This document shows positions 1-11,730 of a stretch of 64,000 bases of DNA, piece by piece. Origin of the DNA: Plantago ovata (lineage: Eukaryota; Streptophyta; Magnoliopsida; Lamiales; Plantaginaceae); contig CM051456.1 in the NCBI GenBank assembly GCA_028274465.1, forward strand, positions 114,133,397 to 114,197,396, read 5' to 3'. The notes under the pieces are model-generated. The model was not told the DNA's origin and did not search any database. It saw only the letters and a list, made by a program, of their open reading frames with translations. The translations under genes and the position numbers were made by a program. Every line of letters begins with the position of its first letter. The first letter of the stretch is position 1.

Positions 1-113
1 GACTTCCAAGAGCTTAGATTTTCTAGCTGAGCTTGAAAATTTATGGGATTGTTGGAAGATGGTAATCTTGCTGGTAAACTAATGGATCTCTCAGTGACTT
101 TTTGGTTTGCCAT
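1..113 (-). CDS. DUF241 (BPS1-like) protein, gene 1, N-terminal part only
   Basis: The minus strand encodes 37 residues beginning MANQKVTERSISLPARLPSS, then the window ends. The RSISLP-ARLPS signature matches the N-terminus of the seven other DUF241 genes in this window, so this is the eighth array member and its remainder lies to the left. A TATA-like CTATAAATA (199-207, minus strand) sits about 90 nt upstream of the ATG, the same spacing as the paralogues. The family is plant-specific, mostly intronless and of unknown biochemical function. I do not see the conserved CTACCAAGTGGC upstream block in front of this copy. Whether the full gene is intact cannot be told. Confidence 0.85.
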   Translation of the reverse strand, partial: MANQKVTERSISLPARLPSSNNPINFQAQLENLSSWK

Positions 114-207
114 TTCTTTGCTTGATGCTTTTCTTTTGTTAGAAGAAAATATGAATAGTTGATTGATTGGTTGATGAAGATGAGGATTGAAGTGAGTGTA
201 TTTATAG

Positions 208-1900
208 GGACAAGGTGTGTTATGGGATTTGTTTATGTTATCAGTTGCAACCTTAGTAGAAAACTTGCTATTTTCGGTTAAGAGTTGATGACAAACGGCG
301 TTAAACAAGGACAGAGTATAGTGTTGATCGATGAGATTAAATGTACAGTGTCCATTCCGTGTTGAGATTTTTAATGTTCTGAAAGAATTAAGTTGTCGTC
401 TCACTGTCCCCTAATCATCATCAGCGACACAAATGTTATTTAATCAATTGCAGAAGCAATATGGGTTTTTCAGGAATGGTTTTATATTCTCTCCGACCTG
501 ATTAATTAACCTACTATTTGATGCATGAAAAGATAAAATGGGATCTGCGGTGAATATAGACATGTAAACCGATTCCTTTAATTTGAATATCCGTACATAA
601 TATTATTGGATAAGTTAGGATTTATACCTGAACCCGTTCTATACTCTTACGTAGGGCTAGAGTCTCGAGACCGACTCAAACTCAACCTGACCAGAAAATT
701 CTATACTCGCACAAAACAGGGGTTTCAACACATCGATCTAACACATGACTTTTGCAACTGGAAATTTACATGATATCAAGTGTCCGACTTAAAATCCACC
801 TCTAATATATTTATGTGTATCGATAGAATTCAGATAGTGTATTAACAATACACCCAAATGGCCAAATCTATCTGACGGAACTTATTAGTACAGAACGGTA
901 TACATTTAGAAGTCTAAAATAAAAAAAAATTAAAAAAAAAAAGAAAAAAAAAAAAAAAGTAAGAATCCGTAATGTAACAAATTACAGTAAATATCTCTCA
1001 ACTAGTGGTGGTGGATCGTTCTGCTTCCATGGGTGTCAGTGTGCTAATTCTTTGTTTTATTTATGTATATACTAAATGTATATAATAGTATACTGGCGAA
1101 ATTATATTGGTTTAATAGGTGAAATGCTGAGTTTTATAAAACTTTAACTTGTTAAAAAATACCGACCATGGTTTCATTGTCTCCCGGATGATGAAGCTCA
1201 ATTAATTCCACTTGCGGACCTGCCTTTTCCTTGTCTTGTGCATTCTGCAATATGCTAATCATGCCCCTATACAGTCCTAAATACTCGCTCGCGCGCTAAA
1301 GCATCTTAAATTAAATCCATCCCAATAATGCCATGTGACCGTACATGCCACTCCAAAATCTGTAGCTGTATAATAATGCTAGCTCCAGTTTCTTTAAATT
1401 ATCTGTCACATTTAGGGAGAGTTCTGCTCTAAACTCTACTTGTTATTTGTTCAAATTTTGAAAAAGAAAACATAAATAGTAACTTAGTATTTTGAAATTT
1501 AAAAGTTAAATTGATGTATATATATTTGGTATATATGATTTATATTTATTGAAAATGTAATGTGAGTGGGGATAAAATGATCATAAAAAGGTTGATGTGA
1601 CCGCAATCCGATCTGTTTTTTAGGTGGATCGGTTTGTGCTGGGCTATTCTACGACCAGCTCAGTTACCACCTGTATATAATCTTTATTTCATGCACTTGT
1701 TTTGGCATGTGATAAAAAATTTCTAGCCTTAATGTACAAATATGTTGTAGGCTTGCAAAAAGGAAAGAATATAAGAAGATTATTAAAATCTCCTGAAAAT
1801 TAAGATTTTTCATGACTAATAAGGAAATCCGATTTTCTAGGCTTTCTCATAGTTTTTTTTTATTTGATTGAGCTGGGTTTTCTAATCTCAGACCAAAAAC
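208..1900. other. Intergenic spacer, no gene seen
   Basis: This AT-rich stretch has no convincing coding capacity. It contains an A-rich tract near 918-959. The segment around 1680-1790 resembles, at low identity, the two pieces at about 3185-3260 and 3620-3690, suggesting an old duplicated flank that was later interrupted by a SINE in the second copy. Confidence 0.5.
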
Positions 1901-1905
1901 ACACT

Positions 1906-2033
<128 letters not shown>

Positions 2034-2765
2034 TTTTTATTATTTTATTTATTTATTTATTTATTTTTTTGTTTTTCAAAACCCTTCGTTCTCTTCTTCT
2101 TCTCATGCAAAATTGATACTCTCTCTACAATTTTCTCTCGATTCTTTTGTCTCCCTCTGCAATTCTCCTCAACTGCCATTTTCTCTCAACCTTCTGTACT
2201 GCTATACAACATCATATACCATCTTATTATATCCCCACACCTAATTAACCGACTTATATCTCCAATAAAGATCGAACCATGCACATCTCTTCACCAATCC
2301 AACTCCCTTCCACTAGACCACCTTATAACTCCCCTCAGCTGAAAAAGTTATAATATTAATCTAAATTTTGCGGCTGGTTTATTGCACTTTGCATCAGTTT
2401 AGTAGTTTGATTATGTACTATTGCATTTGGTGCATCAGTCTAGAAAATTAAGGACATTAGTTAGTTGCATGTATTATTGACTGCTATAAGGTGAACTATG
2501 TGATTTAATGACTAACAAACATATCGATATATTTCATTAAGTGCAAATGCAATTGGTATTTAATTAACAAATGTTAAACTTAAATGCATTTTCTTTCTCT
2601 ATCAAATAGGCATATCTACACATTTTGTTCCCATAAATATTGTAATCTATAATTAAGTGGAGAACAAAATTATTTCATCAAAATCACTGGAGTTCAAGTT
2701 ATAAGTTTTCAATAAGTAATTCGGTACCTATGTCTTCACAACAACCCAGAATATCGCCTGTTACA

Positions 2766-2870
2766 TGATAGGGGCGTAACCACTGCGACACCCTCTAATA
2801 GAGGAAGTATGGTCTATACATGAGGTTCATACTCTCTATTAGAGGGTGTTGTAGTGATTACCCCTTATCA
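2766..2870. repeat. 105-bp foldback sequence (MITE-like or hairpin precursor)
   Basis: The left arm (2766-2811, starting TGATAGGGGCGTAACCACTG) is nearly the reverse complement of the right arm (2828-2870), leaving a loop of about 16 nt. A transcript would fold into a long, mostly paired hairpin. No clear target-site duplication flanks it. It could be a small foldback transposon or a young small-RNA hairpin; the sequence does not decide between these. Confidence 0.7.
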
Positions 2871-3355
2871 TCTAAAAAAGGCAGAACACTTTGTAGGTAT
2901 GATTATGATACACAACTGCAGGAGAAAAAAAGTGCAGGAGAGAGAAGGATAATTTTGATCCAGTAGTTTTTCGGGTCAGTTTTGTATGGCCCAATCCTTT
3001 TACTATACTGGACCAATTCGCCTATTTTAAGCCCAAATTATTAGTCTGGTCCCGCTAGTGAATAACATCCAAAAGCCCAAATGCAAAATCGCAAATTTTG
3101 AATTACTGCAAGACTAAATATGTACAGAACACCTTTTTATTATGCCCAGAATAAATTTTCATATATATATATATATTCACTACACCTTTATTGAATGCAT
3201 TTGTTTTAGCATGTTAAAAAATTTCTAATAGAACATCCCTTAGCCTAAATATAAGGATATAACTTTTTTAACCACACAAAATATTACTCCTAGCCCGTAG
3301 AAATTACAATACAAATAGTTGAAGCAGTTTTACAAGGGAACGTCAAGTTTAGTCG

Positions 3356-3531
3356 GGAGTTATAAGGGTGACCGAGTGATATGGGTGCTGAAGTAGCACA
3401 TAAGAGGTTGGAGGTTTGAATCCCAATGGAGGTATAATGTGGTATAGGCGTATTTGAAATTATTAGGTGGTTTGAAATTAGTGTGGTCGTAGAGTTGGTT
3501 AAATTTGACGTTAAAAGAAAAAAAAGAGTAA
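3356..3531 (+). mobile_element. tRNA-derived SINE, about 176 bp
   Basis: The element carries a box-B-like GGTTTGAATCCC near 3412 with a box-A-like GTGACCGAGTGATATGGG upstream, and ends in an A-rich tail (AAAAGAAAAAAAAGAGTAA). It is flanked by imperfect 16-bp direct repeats, ACGTCAAGTTTAGTCG (3340-3355) and ACATCAAGTTCAGTCG (3532-3547), read as a slightly decayed target-site duplication. The minus-strand open frame here is not a gene. Confidence 0.65.
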
Positions 3532-3713
3532 ACATCAAGTTCAGTCGTTTAGATCATTTATTACTTCAAAGCCCACTCCGGACACTTCTTCCAATTTTGT
3601 TACGTATCCCTAAAGTGTAAGTATATGTTGTAACCTTTAAGATCGCAATAAAAGGAATAATATAAGAAGATTATATATAGAGAGAACAAAATTTGCTTCA
3701 TTATATGATTCAA

Positions 3714-4523
3714 TCAATAATCAGCAAGAATGTTTAGGATTTTCACTCTACATCTAATGATTTTCTTATACACTGTTTCTAATCCTGCCTCAATTCCCTC
3801 AGTACAGGAATCAAGTTCTTGTAAGCTACTCTGTACTGTTAGCCCATCAAGAACCTTGGCGGCCAATGCACAATCTAATCTTTCAACCTCACTTGTAACA
3901 CAATGATCTTTAACTGAAGCCTCTGCCTTTGTGACCATCAACCTCGAGATCAAGTTCCAGCTTCCAGATTTCGCAACCGGGCACGATAAGTACATCAAAA
4001 TGCTTCTAAAAGTAGCAATTGCTTCTCTTAAGGCCATCACCAAACTGTCAGTACTATCTGCACTGACCAAAAGAGTTTTGTTCTCCAGATTCCTGAGACT
4101 CTTCAAACTTTTAGACAAGTTCTTGTTCATCTTCTTCCTGAAGCACAAGTATGCACTAATGTCATCCTGGATGCTGCTGGATTCAACACCTTTTCGGCGA
4201 ATTGCAGACTGAAGGGACTGCACATTTTCCTTGATCATCTGAAACATTTCCCTGATGTTGTTGCAAGAATCAATCAACTCCACTGACCCATCAAGATACA
4301 GTGATTGTTCAGAAGCTGAAAACTGGTTGAGTTCTTGAACTGAAGTGTAAACATTTGCAAGCTCAACAAGGCCTGATTGAATGTCTTGTGAACTTGACCC
4401 AACTGTGTTGACATTTTGCAAAGACTTGAGCCTTTTCACCTGGGATTTGGAACTTGTGGGAGTGTTTGATGGTAATCTTGTAGGCAAGCTAATGGACCTG
4501 AAATGAGTTTGTGTGATTGCCAT
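3714..4523 (-). CDS. DUF241 (BPS1-like) protein, gene 2, 269 aa
   Basis: An intact single-exon gene. I start it at the ATG at 4523 (MAITQTHFRSISLPTRLPSN) rather than the upstream in-frame TTG at 4613: the start aligns with all paralogues, and a TATA box (CTATATAAT, 4619-4627) lies about 100 nt upstream. The product has the family layout: the FRSISLP motif at the N-terminus, the DGSVELIDSCNNIREMF block near residue 80, a VQSLQSAIRRKG block, FRKKMNKNLSKSLK, and a C-terminal RCRVKILNILADY. It is predicted mostly helical with no signal peptide or membrane segment. Biochemical role is unknown for the family; relatives are named after BPS1. The antisense open frame inside it is a shadow. Confidence 0.92.
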   Translation of the reverse strand: MAITQTHFRSISLPTRLPSNTPTSSKSQVKRLKSLQNVNTVGSSSQDIQSGLVELANVYTSVQELNQFSASEQSLYLDGSVELIDSCNNIREMFQMIKENVQSLQSAIRRKGVESSSIQDDISAYLCFRKKMNKNLSKSLKSLRNLENKTLLVSADSTDSLVMALREAIATFRSILMYLSCPVAKSGSWNLISRLMVTKAEASVKDHCVTSEVERLDCALAAKVLDGLTVQSSLQELDSCTEGIEAGLETVYKKIIRCRVKILNILADY

Positions 4524-4815
4524 TTTTTTTCCTTCTTGATGTTGTTTTGAAATCTTGAAGGCCAATTGAGATGAGAGAGCAAGTGAATGTTGTGATACAA
4601 ATGGGATGGTCAAGGTGCATTATATAGTGACAGGAACCAATTGTTTATGGGCATGACTTTTTTCATGTGAATTATGTATGGGTCTTATTGACTAATATTA
4701 AATTGATATGGTTGCTTTTATCTACATCAAACAAGAAATGTGTAGATATTTTATCAGGGAGTAGAGGCCAGGTGGCAAACAAAACATAAAAACAGGTACA
4801 GCGAAGAGTGTTGAG

Positions 4816-4843
4816 CTACCAAGTGGCAATTACATGCAAATGA
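4816..4843. promoter_or_regulatory. Conserved upstream block of DUF241 gene 2
   Basis: CTACCAAGTGGC followed by CATGCAAATGA, about 300 nt upstream of the gene 2 ATG. It is the most diverged of six copies found upstream of DUF241 genes here. It contains an E-box-like CACTTG (minus strand) and an RY-like CATGCA. Function is inferred from conservation only. Confidence 0.5.
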
Positions 4844-4849
4844 TATTTG

Positions 4850-5700
4850 TGTATGTGTACCGAATGGAGTATAGTAGATGCTGTCTTTTGGGGTTGAGAT
4901 CAATGATTAGGTGCAAATCAATCAACCAATTGGAGGCAGCACTAGCTAGCTAGTGGTGGTGAATGTACTTGGATACAGAATAATTTGAGTGTCCAGATTC
5001 TGAAGGTTAATGGCAACCATACATAAAGTTCAAAGCATAATAATTTTCGCTTACTGACTTCACAAGTTGCGCATAAAACCGTCGGATATTTTTGGATTTG
5101 CCTGTGCTGCTGAGTCACATTTGCACAAGCTTAATAAGTGATGGTCTTAAAATACACATCGTATTTGATGCACTAATGCAATGCATTAATTCTATGTATG
5201 TACTCGGAAATTCAATTGAGGGAATGGAGGTTAGCCCCCAGAAATTTAAATTAACGCACATTAGCGGTTTTTGCCTTCATATTTAATTTGTGCTTTAATA
5301 GCTAGAGGAAGGAGGAGCCAGAGTTTCTTTTACAATAAATTTAAATTAGTGATATTTTTAAAATTTTCTATCAAATTAGTATTAAAGTAATATAATAAGC
5401 CGATTGATTTACCCAATTGATTGACCTACCAATCAATTTTAATACGTTGATCTTGCTTATCCAATTTCAATCTGGTGCGTACATGTGTCATTATTTAATT
5501 ATAAGGTGTAGGGTTCTAATCCTGTTGGTATGATTTTTCTCTATTATTTGTATAATTATTTTAGTTAAAGGTGTTGGGTTCGAATCTTATTAACGTAATT
5601 TTTTTATGTTTTGTTTATTATCTTCTTAAATTTTTAATTCTTAACATAAAGTTGTATGGTCATATTATACTTAATTGAAAAATAACCATGATATGTTCTT
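4850..5700. other. Intergenic spacer, no gene seen
   Basis: AT-rich sequence without a credible ORF. Two short related pieces near 5505 and 5570 (GTGTAGGGTTCTAATCC and GTGTTGGGTTCGAATC) look like tRNA box B and may be degraded SINE sequence, but I see no box A, tail or TSD. Confidence 0.4.
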
Positions 5701-5926
5701 ATAAAAAAAACATACTTCCTCCGTCCAATAATAAATGTAACACTATGATTTTGTTGACTTTTTCGATAGTCATTTTGACCTTTTTTGGAACAAAATAGCT
5801 TTTGATTTTATTCCAAGTGCAACATTGAAAGTACAATCCCTCACATCAGAACAAGTTGCTAATAGGACATGCCCCTATTAGAACACAAACAAAACTAATT
5901 AAACCTAACAAAAAAAGAAAAAACAG

Positions 5927-6224
5927 CTACACACTAGGAGCACCAAATCGACCATGGCAGTACTCATGCATAGCTTCGAAAAACCAACACCGAGCAAGAG
6001 TATTTTTTGTCAAAATCTTCAGAAGAGTATTAATATCCCTCGTTTTGCCCTCAAAAATTCTTTGGTTCCTTTCATGCCAAATAACATAAACCAACTCAGT
6101 TATCATGGCTTTCAGAAAACAGCACCCTGCTTTTTTACCTCTTATACGACCACTCAACTGCTCCAAACTGAACGGCCTCCCAACAGCTAGACCCATCCAG
6201 CGCAAGACAACAAACAGTAGTCTG
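5927..6224 (-). pseudogene. LINE ORF2 C-terminal remnant
   Basis: In a different frame from ORF1, the region encodes LRWMGLAVGRP and VYVIWHERNQRIFEGKTRD, the typical tail after the reverse transcriptase zinc-binding region of plant LINEs (usually xxYxIWxERNxRIF). Everything upstream in ORF2 is absent. The exact junction with ORF1 is approximate. Confidence 0.7.
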
Positions 6225-6764
6225 ACCATTTGGATTAGGCCCTCTGTTAACAACTGCCCACTGTGTAGTAGGCATAGGATTCCGTCGTCTGTTTCTAGGC
6301 GCCTGTTGTGGTCTTTGTTCTTGTGGTTGCCTTGGCTGAACATCCTCCCTACATTTATGCCCCACAGTTTGACACTTTTGGCAAAAAATAGGAAGCCATT
6401 CATACTCAACAATTTGTTCAAGCATACCACCTGCTGGTTTCCGAATCCTTACAGTCTTCTTTAGTGGTTGACTAATATCAACTTCTATCATAATCCTTGC
6501 AAAGTGCATCTTAGATTGCTTAATCGTTCATTCATCAGTCCTTACCAGTTTTCCAATAAGACTAGCTACCCTCTGCAGAGATCTCTTTGACCACAAATAC
6601 ACCGGCAATTTTGGAAACTTCACCCAGATTGCCACCTTGGTAAGATCCTCCTTACTGTAATCAAAGTCTGTAGTCCATTTTTTCAATATCACATGATGGT
6701 TCGTCGGCCTTACTCGTCGTCGTGGAGCTGTACCACCGGATATTCTATTCCTTCGTCTCGTCAT
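6225..6764 (-). pseudogene. LINE ORF1 remnant: DUF4283 plus CCHC zinc knuckle
   Basis: Starting at MTRRRNRISGGTAPRRRVRP, the frame reads a DUF4283-like region (VAIWVKFPKLPVYLW, IGKLVRTDE), a TGA stop at 6528-6530, and then continues in the same frame with MHFARIMIEVDISQPLKK and the zinc knuckle CQKCQTVGHKC. The stop falls where relatives usually carry a cysteine codon (TDECT), so one substitution explains it. Such proteins bind nucleic acid in plant LINEs. The frame then runs into sequence that belongs to ORF2 in another frame, marking an internal deletion near 6225. Confidence 0.75.
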
Positions 6765-7480
6765 GCCCTTTTTCGCCGCGCGTGATACTTACGCGTCTAG
6801 AGAGAGAGACGATGAACTACAAGTCTATTTTGACCTTAAATTATTTTTAAATCATACGATAAAAATAATTAAAAACCTCATATTATGAAACTAGAAAGTT
6901 TAAATTTTCATAATATAATTTTTTAATTATTTTACTTGAATGATTTACAATTAATGTTGAGGTCAAATTAATACTCGAAAAAGTCAATAAAATCAAATGT
7001 TACACTTGTTATTGGACGGAGAAAGTATTTTATTTACCAAAACGTCAATTTAGCTCTGATGATAGAGAACTTGAGGATACTAGCTAGGCCACTTGAAATT
7101 TGAATATCGTCCATATTGCGGCATCATCATAACAAAAGACATCGACAAAATAAAATGGCAAGATATAATGACGCACATGACAATATATTCAACTAATGAA
7201 GAACACCAATTAACATGCGAAATATGCATTGCAGATTTTGAAGTTGAATATTTCCAAAGCCTAGAGATGTATCTGATGGTTCTTAACTCATTGGAAGAAT
7301 ACTTTTCGTATGTCTAATATAGTTCAATTCAAAACTATTAATTGCATAACTACAAAAACTATATACATTTATAGGACACCATTTATGTTAAGTTTGAAGT
7401 CATTATGTGAAATTATATATTTACTCCATTCATTTCAATATATTATTTAGTAAAACAATAATGTTTTACAAGATTACACT

Positions 7481-7511
7481 TCACACGCGTAGCGTGTGAC
7501 GCGGTTCCTAG
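7481..7511 (+). mobile_element. Helitron-like 3' terminus
   Basis: A perfect 8-bp-stem hairpin TCACACGCGTAGCGTGTGA (7481-7499) is followed 8 nt later by CTAG (7508-7511) and then a T. This is the canonical Helitron end (hairpin near a CTRR terminus, insertion between A and T). A matching end exists on the other strand at 22000. I could not locate the 5' TC end. Confidence 0.6.
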
Positions 7512-7549
7512 TAACTTAAAAAATTTCTATCAATTTATTAAATACTTTT

Positions 7550-8660
7550 TTACAAATGAGTGATTATACTAATTTTAGTTTAAAATAATTAATTTTACTG
7601 CAAAGATCTCTCCAACTAACCATTTATTCAAGCATGATGAAAGGATAATGCATCATCATCTCACCATATAAAACGCCTCTTTGAATTAGTGTACTAAAAA
7701 AAAAGAGAAATCCTTTCATAAGATAAGAGAGTGCAATACGTACGTGAAATGTTTTAGCTCCATTGTGATTGCGAGATGATGCAGTATTTATACACGATTA
7801 AATTAATGCATAAATTAAATATGCTTTTTTTTTTAATTAATACACGACTAAAGATGCTTGCTTGTATTGTAATATATTTCGATTATATATTCAAAAGTTA
7901 GATGCTTGTTAACGATAATTACTTGTAAATTTTGATGTTTGAAAAAAATACAAGCATCTCATTTTGCTAATTCTCTCAAACTAACCTCATAATCTTACGT
8001 ATTTCAGTATCATTCAAATTCAAATTAATTTTAATCAAACATTCTTACGTGTATCGTGATGCTTGTAAATTACAAATTCAAAATTTAGATGCTTGTGAAA
8101 AATACAGGCGTCTCAGTTTATTTACATACTTGTTAATTTTGGTTGCTTGAAATTTCTTGGGCTTCTTGAACGGAATATGATGTTGATTTTCATTGATTAC
8201 TCTTATGTTAATTATAGTACAAAATTAAAATTTAGAGCTTGATGGAGGGAATTAAATTATGAAAAAAATCAGCAGATGCTTGTCGAGATTTTGAAATATC
8301 GAACAATACTTTGAAATTTTTATCACAACAATGAAATGGTGTATGGATTACATTAGAGTGAGATGTTTGATTGACTTGCTTGCTATTATAAGTTTTGATT
8401 ACGTTAATTGCCTATAAATCATTTAAGGAGCTGGAAATTTGTTGCTAATTTTAAATTTGAAATTTTGATGCTTTTGTATATATAACAAGTCAACAAACTA
8501 TTATGAATATATTACTATTATTAGATTAGTTCCTAAAATTATGAGGGTTAATATGGTCAAAACACATTTAAACACTAATTTGTATTAAATTTAGTATGTA
8601 TCACTAATATATAAGAAAGTATTGTCAATTTGTAATTAATTCATTTTATATACAGTATCT
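7550..8660. repeat. Repeat rich in AGATGCTTG / CAAGCATCT motifs
   Basis: No gene is visible. Many direct and inverted copies of GATGCTTGT and CAAGCATC occur between 7850 and 8280, and the right part (about 8560-8640) contains TATCACTAATATATAAGAAA. The same motifs and ends recur in opposite orientation at 47819-49846, so this looks like a second copy of an unclassified repeat family. Confidence 0.45.
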
Positions 8661-9840
8661 AGTCAAAATTCGGTGAAGTACTTTTAGATGGGTGAGCTAG
8701 ATCGAATCGAGTATGGTTGATTAAGGTTGTCCGTATTGAACAATTAAAAGATGTGGTTAGATAATCAAATGCGAATGGAAAATTTTGCCGGATACATTTC
8801 CATATCATTATTACATTATCTACCTTATTAGCTTTCACCGATTGAACACTTATGTTTCATTTATTTATTTATTTACTTTCTCCGTCTCATAAATTTTATT
8901 TACACTTCTTTAATAAGTGTATCATATAGGGTAAATTTGTACATTTTATTAAATTTAAAAAAAGGTGCATATATATGATGTAATTTTGCCTGCCAAATAA
9001 TATCACATAGTTTCACTTATAAGTTTGCACGACTAAAGAAGTTAGGCAAGTTCCATGTATATCGATTTAAGGTAGCAGCTACGCACCTTGTCTTGGAGCT
9101 AATGAGAAATCGAAATCCATTCCCCATATCCATTTTAAGATTTGATTGCAACACAAGAGTATAATTTGTACGTGACAGCTAATCATGGATTCTATATTTA
9201 ATTGGTTAATTAGCTCAAGTTTAGGGAGCAAAAAGGTAGAAAGACGAAAGAATAACGTAATTATGCTAATGCTGCTATAAATTTAACACACCGTTTATAT
9301 TCTTGTCTCAAAAGTTTGGTGCAAAGTGCAACGGATCCCATTTTGCTTTAAACTACGTGTTTCTCTTGTGAGCTGCCACGTTTTCGGTTAAGCGCCAAAC
9401 GTTCTATTATTATGTCAGCGCTTTTAGGATTTGTTAGGTAGTAAAATGGTGGAGTAGGAATGATATATTGACTTTTAATCAGATTTAGTACACTAGTAGT
9501 AGCTATTTAGATCTAAATGAAAATTCTTACGTACTCTAATATCTCGAGTATATATTTTTGGTGGATATGATATTTACGAACTCTACTAAATCTATCTCTC
9601 CATTATTTTAAGACCTTTTGCTCTGCTTAATTTTAAAATGGTTTTTTTAGAAATTTTGTATAATATATGTGTTCTTCAATTTAGTGAAAACATGCACCAA
9701 TAAAATTGTGAGTTAAAGTTTACTAAGAAAACAAAATAGTAAAAATTCTAAATTAATAGGGCGAATGAAAAATGAAAGCATAAAGAGTGAAAGAAATGTA
9801 CCACATCGCCATTCTGGTTAAACTTAAATTAAGAAGTGTT
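8661..9840. other. Intergenic spacer, no gene seen
   Basis: AT-rich, no credible ORF, RNA gene or structured repeat recognised. Confidence 0.5.
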
Positions 9841-9914
9841 TACTAGAGTTATATGGTGGTGTAGCGGAATAGAGATGGAACGGGGAATGAGAGGTATATG
9901 GTTGGTGTTTGTGT

Positions 9915-10410
9915 TATGCGAGCCAAGCCATTACGAGGCTCAAATCGGCTCGGCTCACTAAGGCTTGAGCTCGGTTCGCTGGATATGGCATTCGAGGCGA
10001 ACAATAAGCTCGTTCTACTAACGAGCCGAGTCAACTTGACTCGGCTCGAACATACTCGTTAAGGCTCGTATGATTTAATACCTATTGCAATTATCGGGAA
10101 TTTTAGCATTAAATTTGAATGTTTATGTTTGCATTTTGTTAGTCTTTCATGGATTTATGGTTTAAAATATTAATTGTTAAAGAGTAATCTTGAATAATTG
10201 GATTTAAATATCTTATAAAAATTCTCACATATATTGTTTATATGGGCTCGGCTCAAGTTCGTTAAGGCTCGAGCTCGAGCTTAACTAATATAGCTCGAGT
10301 TTGAGCTCGAACCTAATTTTTAGCTTGTTATGTAAAGGAACCAAGCCTATGCTCGATAGTTAACGAGTTCGAGTTGAGCCGAGAAATACTTTGCTCGGCT
10401 TGTAAAACAG
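9915..10410. repeat. GCTCG/CGAGC-rich repeat
   Basis: Dense alternation of GGCTCG, GAGCTCG and CGAGCC on both strands in an otherwise AT-rich setting, split by a plain stretch at about 10080-10240. This resembles a widespread plant repeat type, but I cannot assign a class. Small open frames here are not convincing. Confidence 0.5.
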
Positions 10411-10568
10411 TACTATGTTGGGTGTAGGTGTAGTGGCATATTGTAATCTTTGTCGTTAAAAATAAAATAAATAAAAAAGTGTTTGCGACCTTGTGCCCCT
10501 TACATGAATGTCCGTCCCAAATTAATTTATCGTGTTTATGAATTTCAACTAGCCTTTACCTTTTTTTG

Positions 10569-10681
<113 letters not shown>

Positions 10682-10720
10682 CTTCAAATGGAGGATTACA
10701 GCAAAAGATTTACAGCACCC

Positions 10721-11389
10721 TTAGCTTATAAGCCGTGGGCATGATTTACACAAGTCCTGTTCTACAAAAACCGTTAACCAATTCGGTGATTTCTCCCAAA
10801 CGTAAAAGTTACTCACATGATCTGTGTCAAAAAGAAAATCCGGATTACTTGGATTACGACGTACTAGTGGTGTTAGACACGACCTTCCTACCAACCCTTC
10901 ACTCCCGTACTTGGCTAGCGCATGCGCAGCTTGGTTAACTTCCCAATATACAAAACTACATCTAAAATCCTCCATTTGTGATACAAGTCATCTGACATCC
11001 CTCAGCAGCTGGAGCTGAAGTCGATCCTTCAAGGAGCATATGTGGCAACAATGATATACAAATTTTGAGTCAGTTTGCACACAGATATGTTTAACATTCA
11101 TTTGCAATGCTAGCAAGAGACCATGTTTTAATGCTAGCAATTCTACTGTATTATTTGTGCAAATTCCCATGAAACCCGAAGCTGCTCTAACAAAGCCTCC
11201 TGCGGAATTGCGGAAAATAATTCCTATTCCAGCAGGTCCCGGATTCTGTTGAGCCGCCCCATCAACTTTCATTGCTAAAAAACCAACTGAAGGTGGACTC
11301 CATTTTGCTAAATGCAAGTGATCATTTGGTGTGCTTGTGTTCTGTAATATTTCCATATCCTTTAGCATGGATATGAGATGATGATGCAT
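10721..11389 (-). pseudogene. LINE-type RNase H domain relic
   Basis: The minus strand encodes an RNase H-like (RVT_3 type) segment: AMKVDGAAQQNPGPAGIGII (strand 1 with the conserved Asp), NNTVELLALKHGLLLA (conserved Glu), ICVQTDSKFVYHC (second Asp) and, after one in-frame TGA (10988-10990), CSFVYWEVNQAAHALAKYGS. Only this single stop interrupts the frame. It is the C-terminal end of a LINE ORF2, 5'-truncated, with no reverse transcriptase left. It is not a host RNase H. Confidence 0.85.
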
Positions 11390-11730
11390 GCTTCTACATT
11401 TTATATGCTATAAACATTTAAATGTAAAATTAAGCGTTTGTGGCATAATTGATCCCATGGGTTGGTATAGGTATAGTGTAGTGTAGAATTAACATAGTTA
11501 GATTTGGCCTTTCAGAAAAAACAATTTTAATGTTCCATTTCACTTTTGATTATCAGTAAATTTGAAAATTTGTAGTTTTAAGTTGTAGTCCAAACAAATA
11601 CAGTGAACCAAGATTGATTGAATGTGAGTTTTAATTACTCGATTAACTGATGTGTTTAACGTGATGCATGCTTAAAGTATAACAAACATAAGTCATATGT
11701 GTAGAACATAATTTGTTTCAATCTCATTAA

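Larger units (their letters stand above)
5781..6826 (-). mobile_element. Internally deleted non-LTR retrotransposon (LINE)
   Basis: Inserted in the MITE with a 9-bp target-site duplication ATTTTGACC (5772-5780 and 6827-6835). On the minus strand it begins with a short leader, then an ORF1-type region, then only the C-terminal tail of ORF2. A short T run at 5781 marks the poly-A end. The reverse transcriptase and endonuclease are missing, so this copy is non-autonomous. Confidence 0.8.
5715..7025. mobile_element. Stowaway/mariner-like MITE, split by a LINE insertion
   Basis: Terminal inverted repeats start CTTCCTCCGTCCAATAA at the left and CTTTCTCCGTCCAATAA (reverse strand) at the right, extend about 65 bp and are flanked by TA dinucleotides (5713-5714 and 7026-7027), the target of mariner-type elements. 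Without the LINE inside it the element would be about 260 bp, close to the 244-bp MITE at 23693. The arms are 5715-5780 and 6827-7025. Confidence 0.8.

Noticed and set aside
3931-4212. Plus-strand ORFs antisense to DUF241 genes (also at 11747, 15350, 18389 and 24219)
   Set aside because: They mirror conserved DUF241 coding on the minus strand and recur only because the genes are paralogous; no independent signal.
5500-5600. Two GGTTCGAATC-like box B motifs suggesting a SINE or tRNA
   Set aside because: No box A, no cloverleaf, no tail and no TSD; possible decayed SINE only.
9849-10034. Small ORF in the GCTCG-rich repeat
   Set aside because: Lies in repetitive sequence with no domain.
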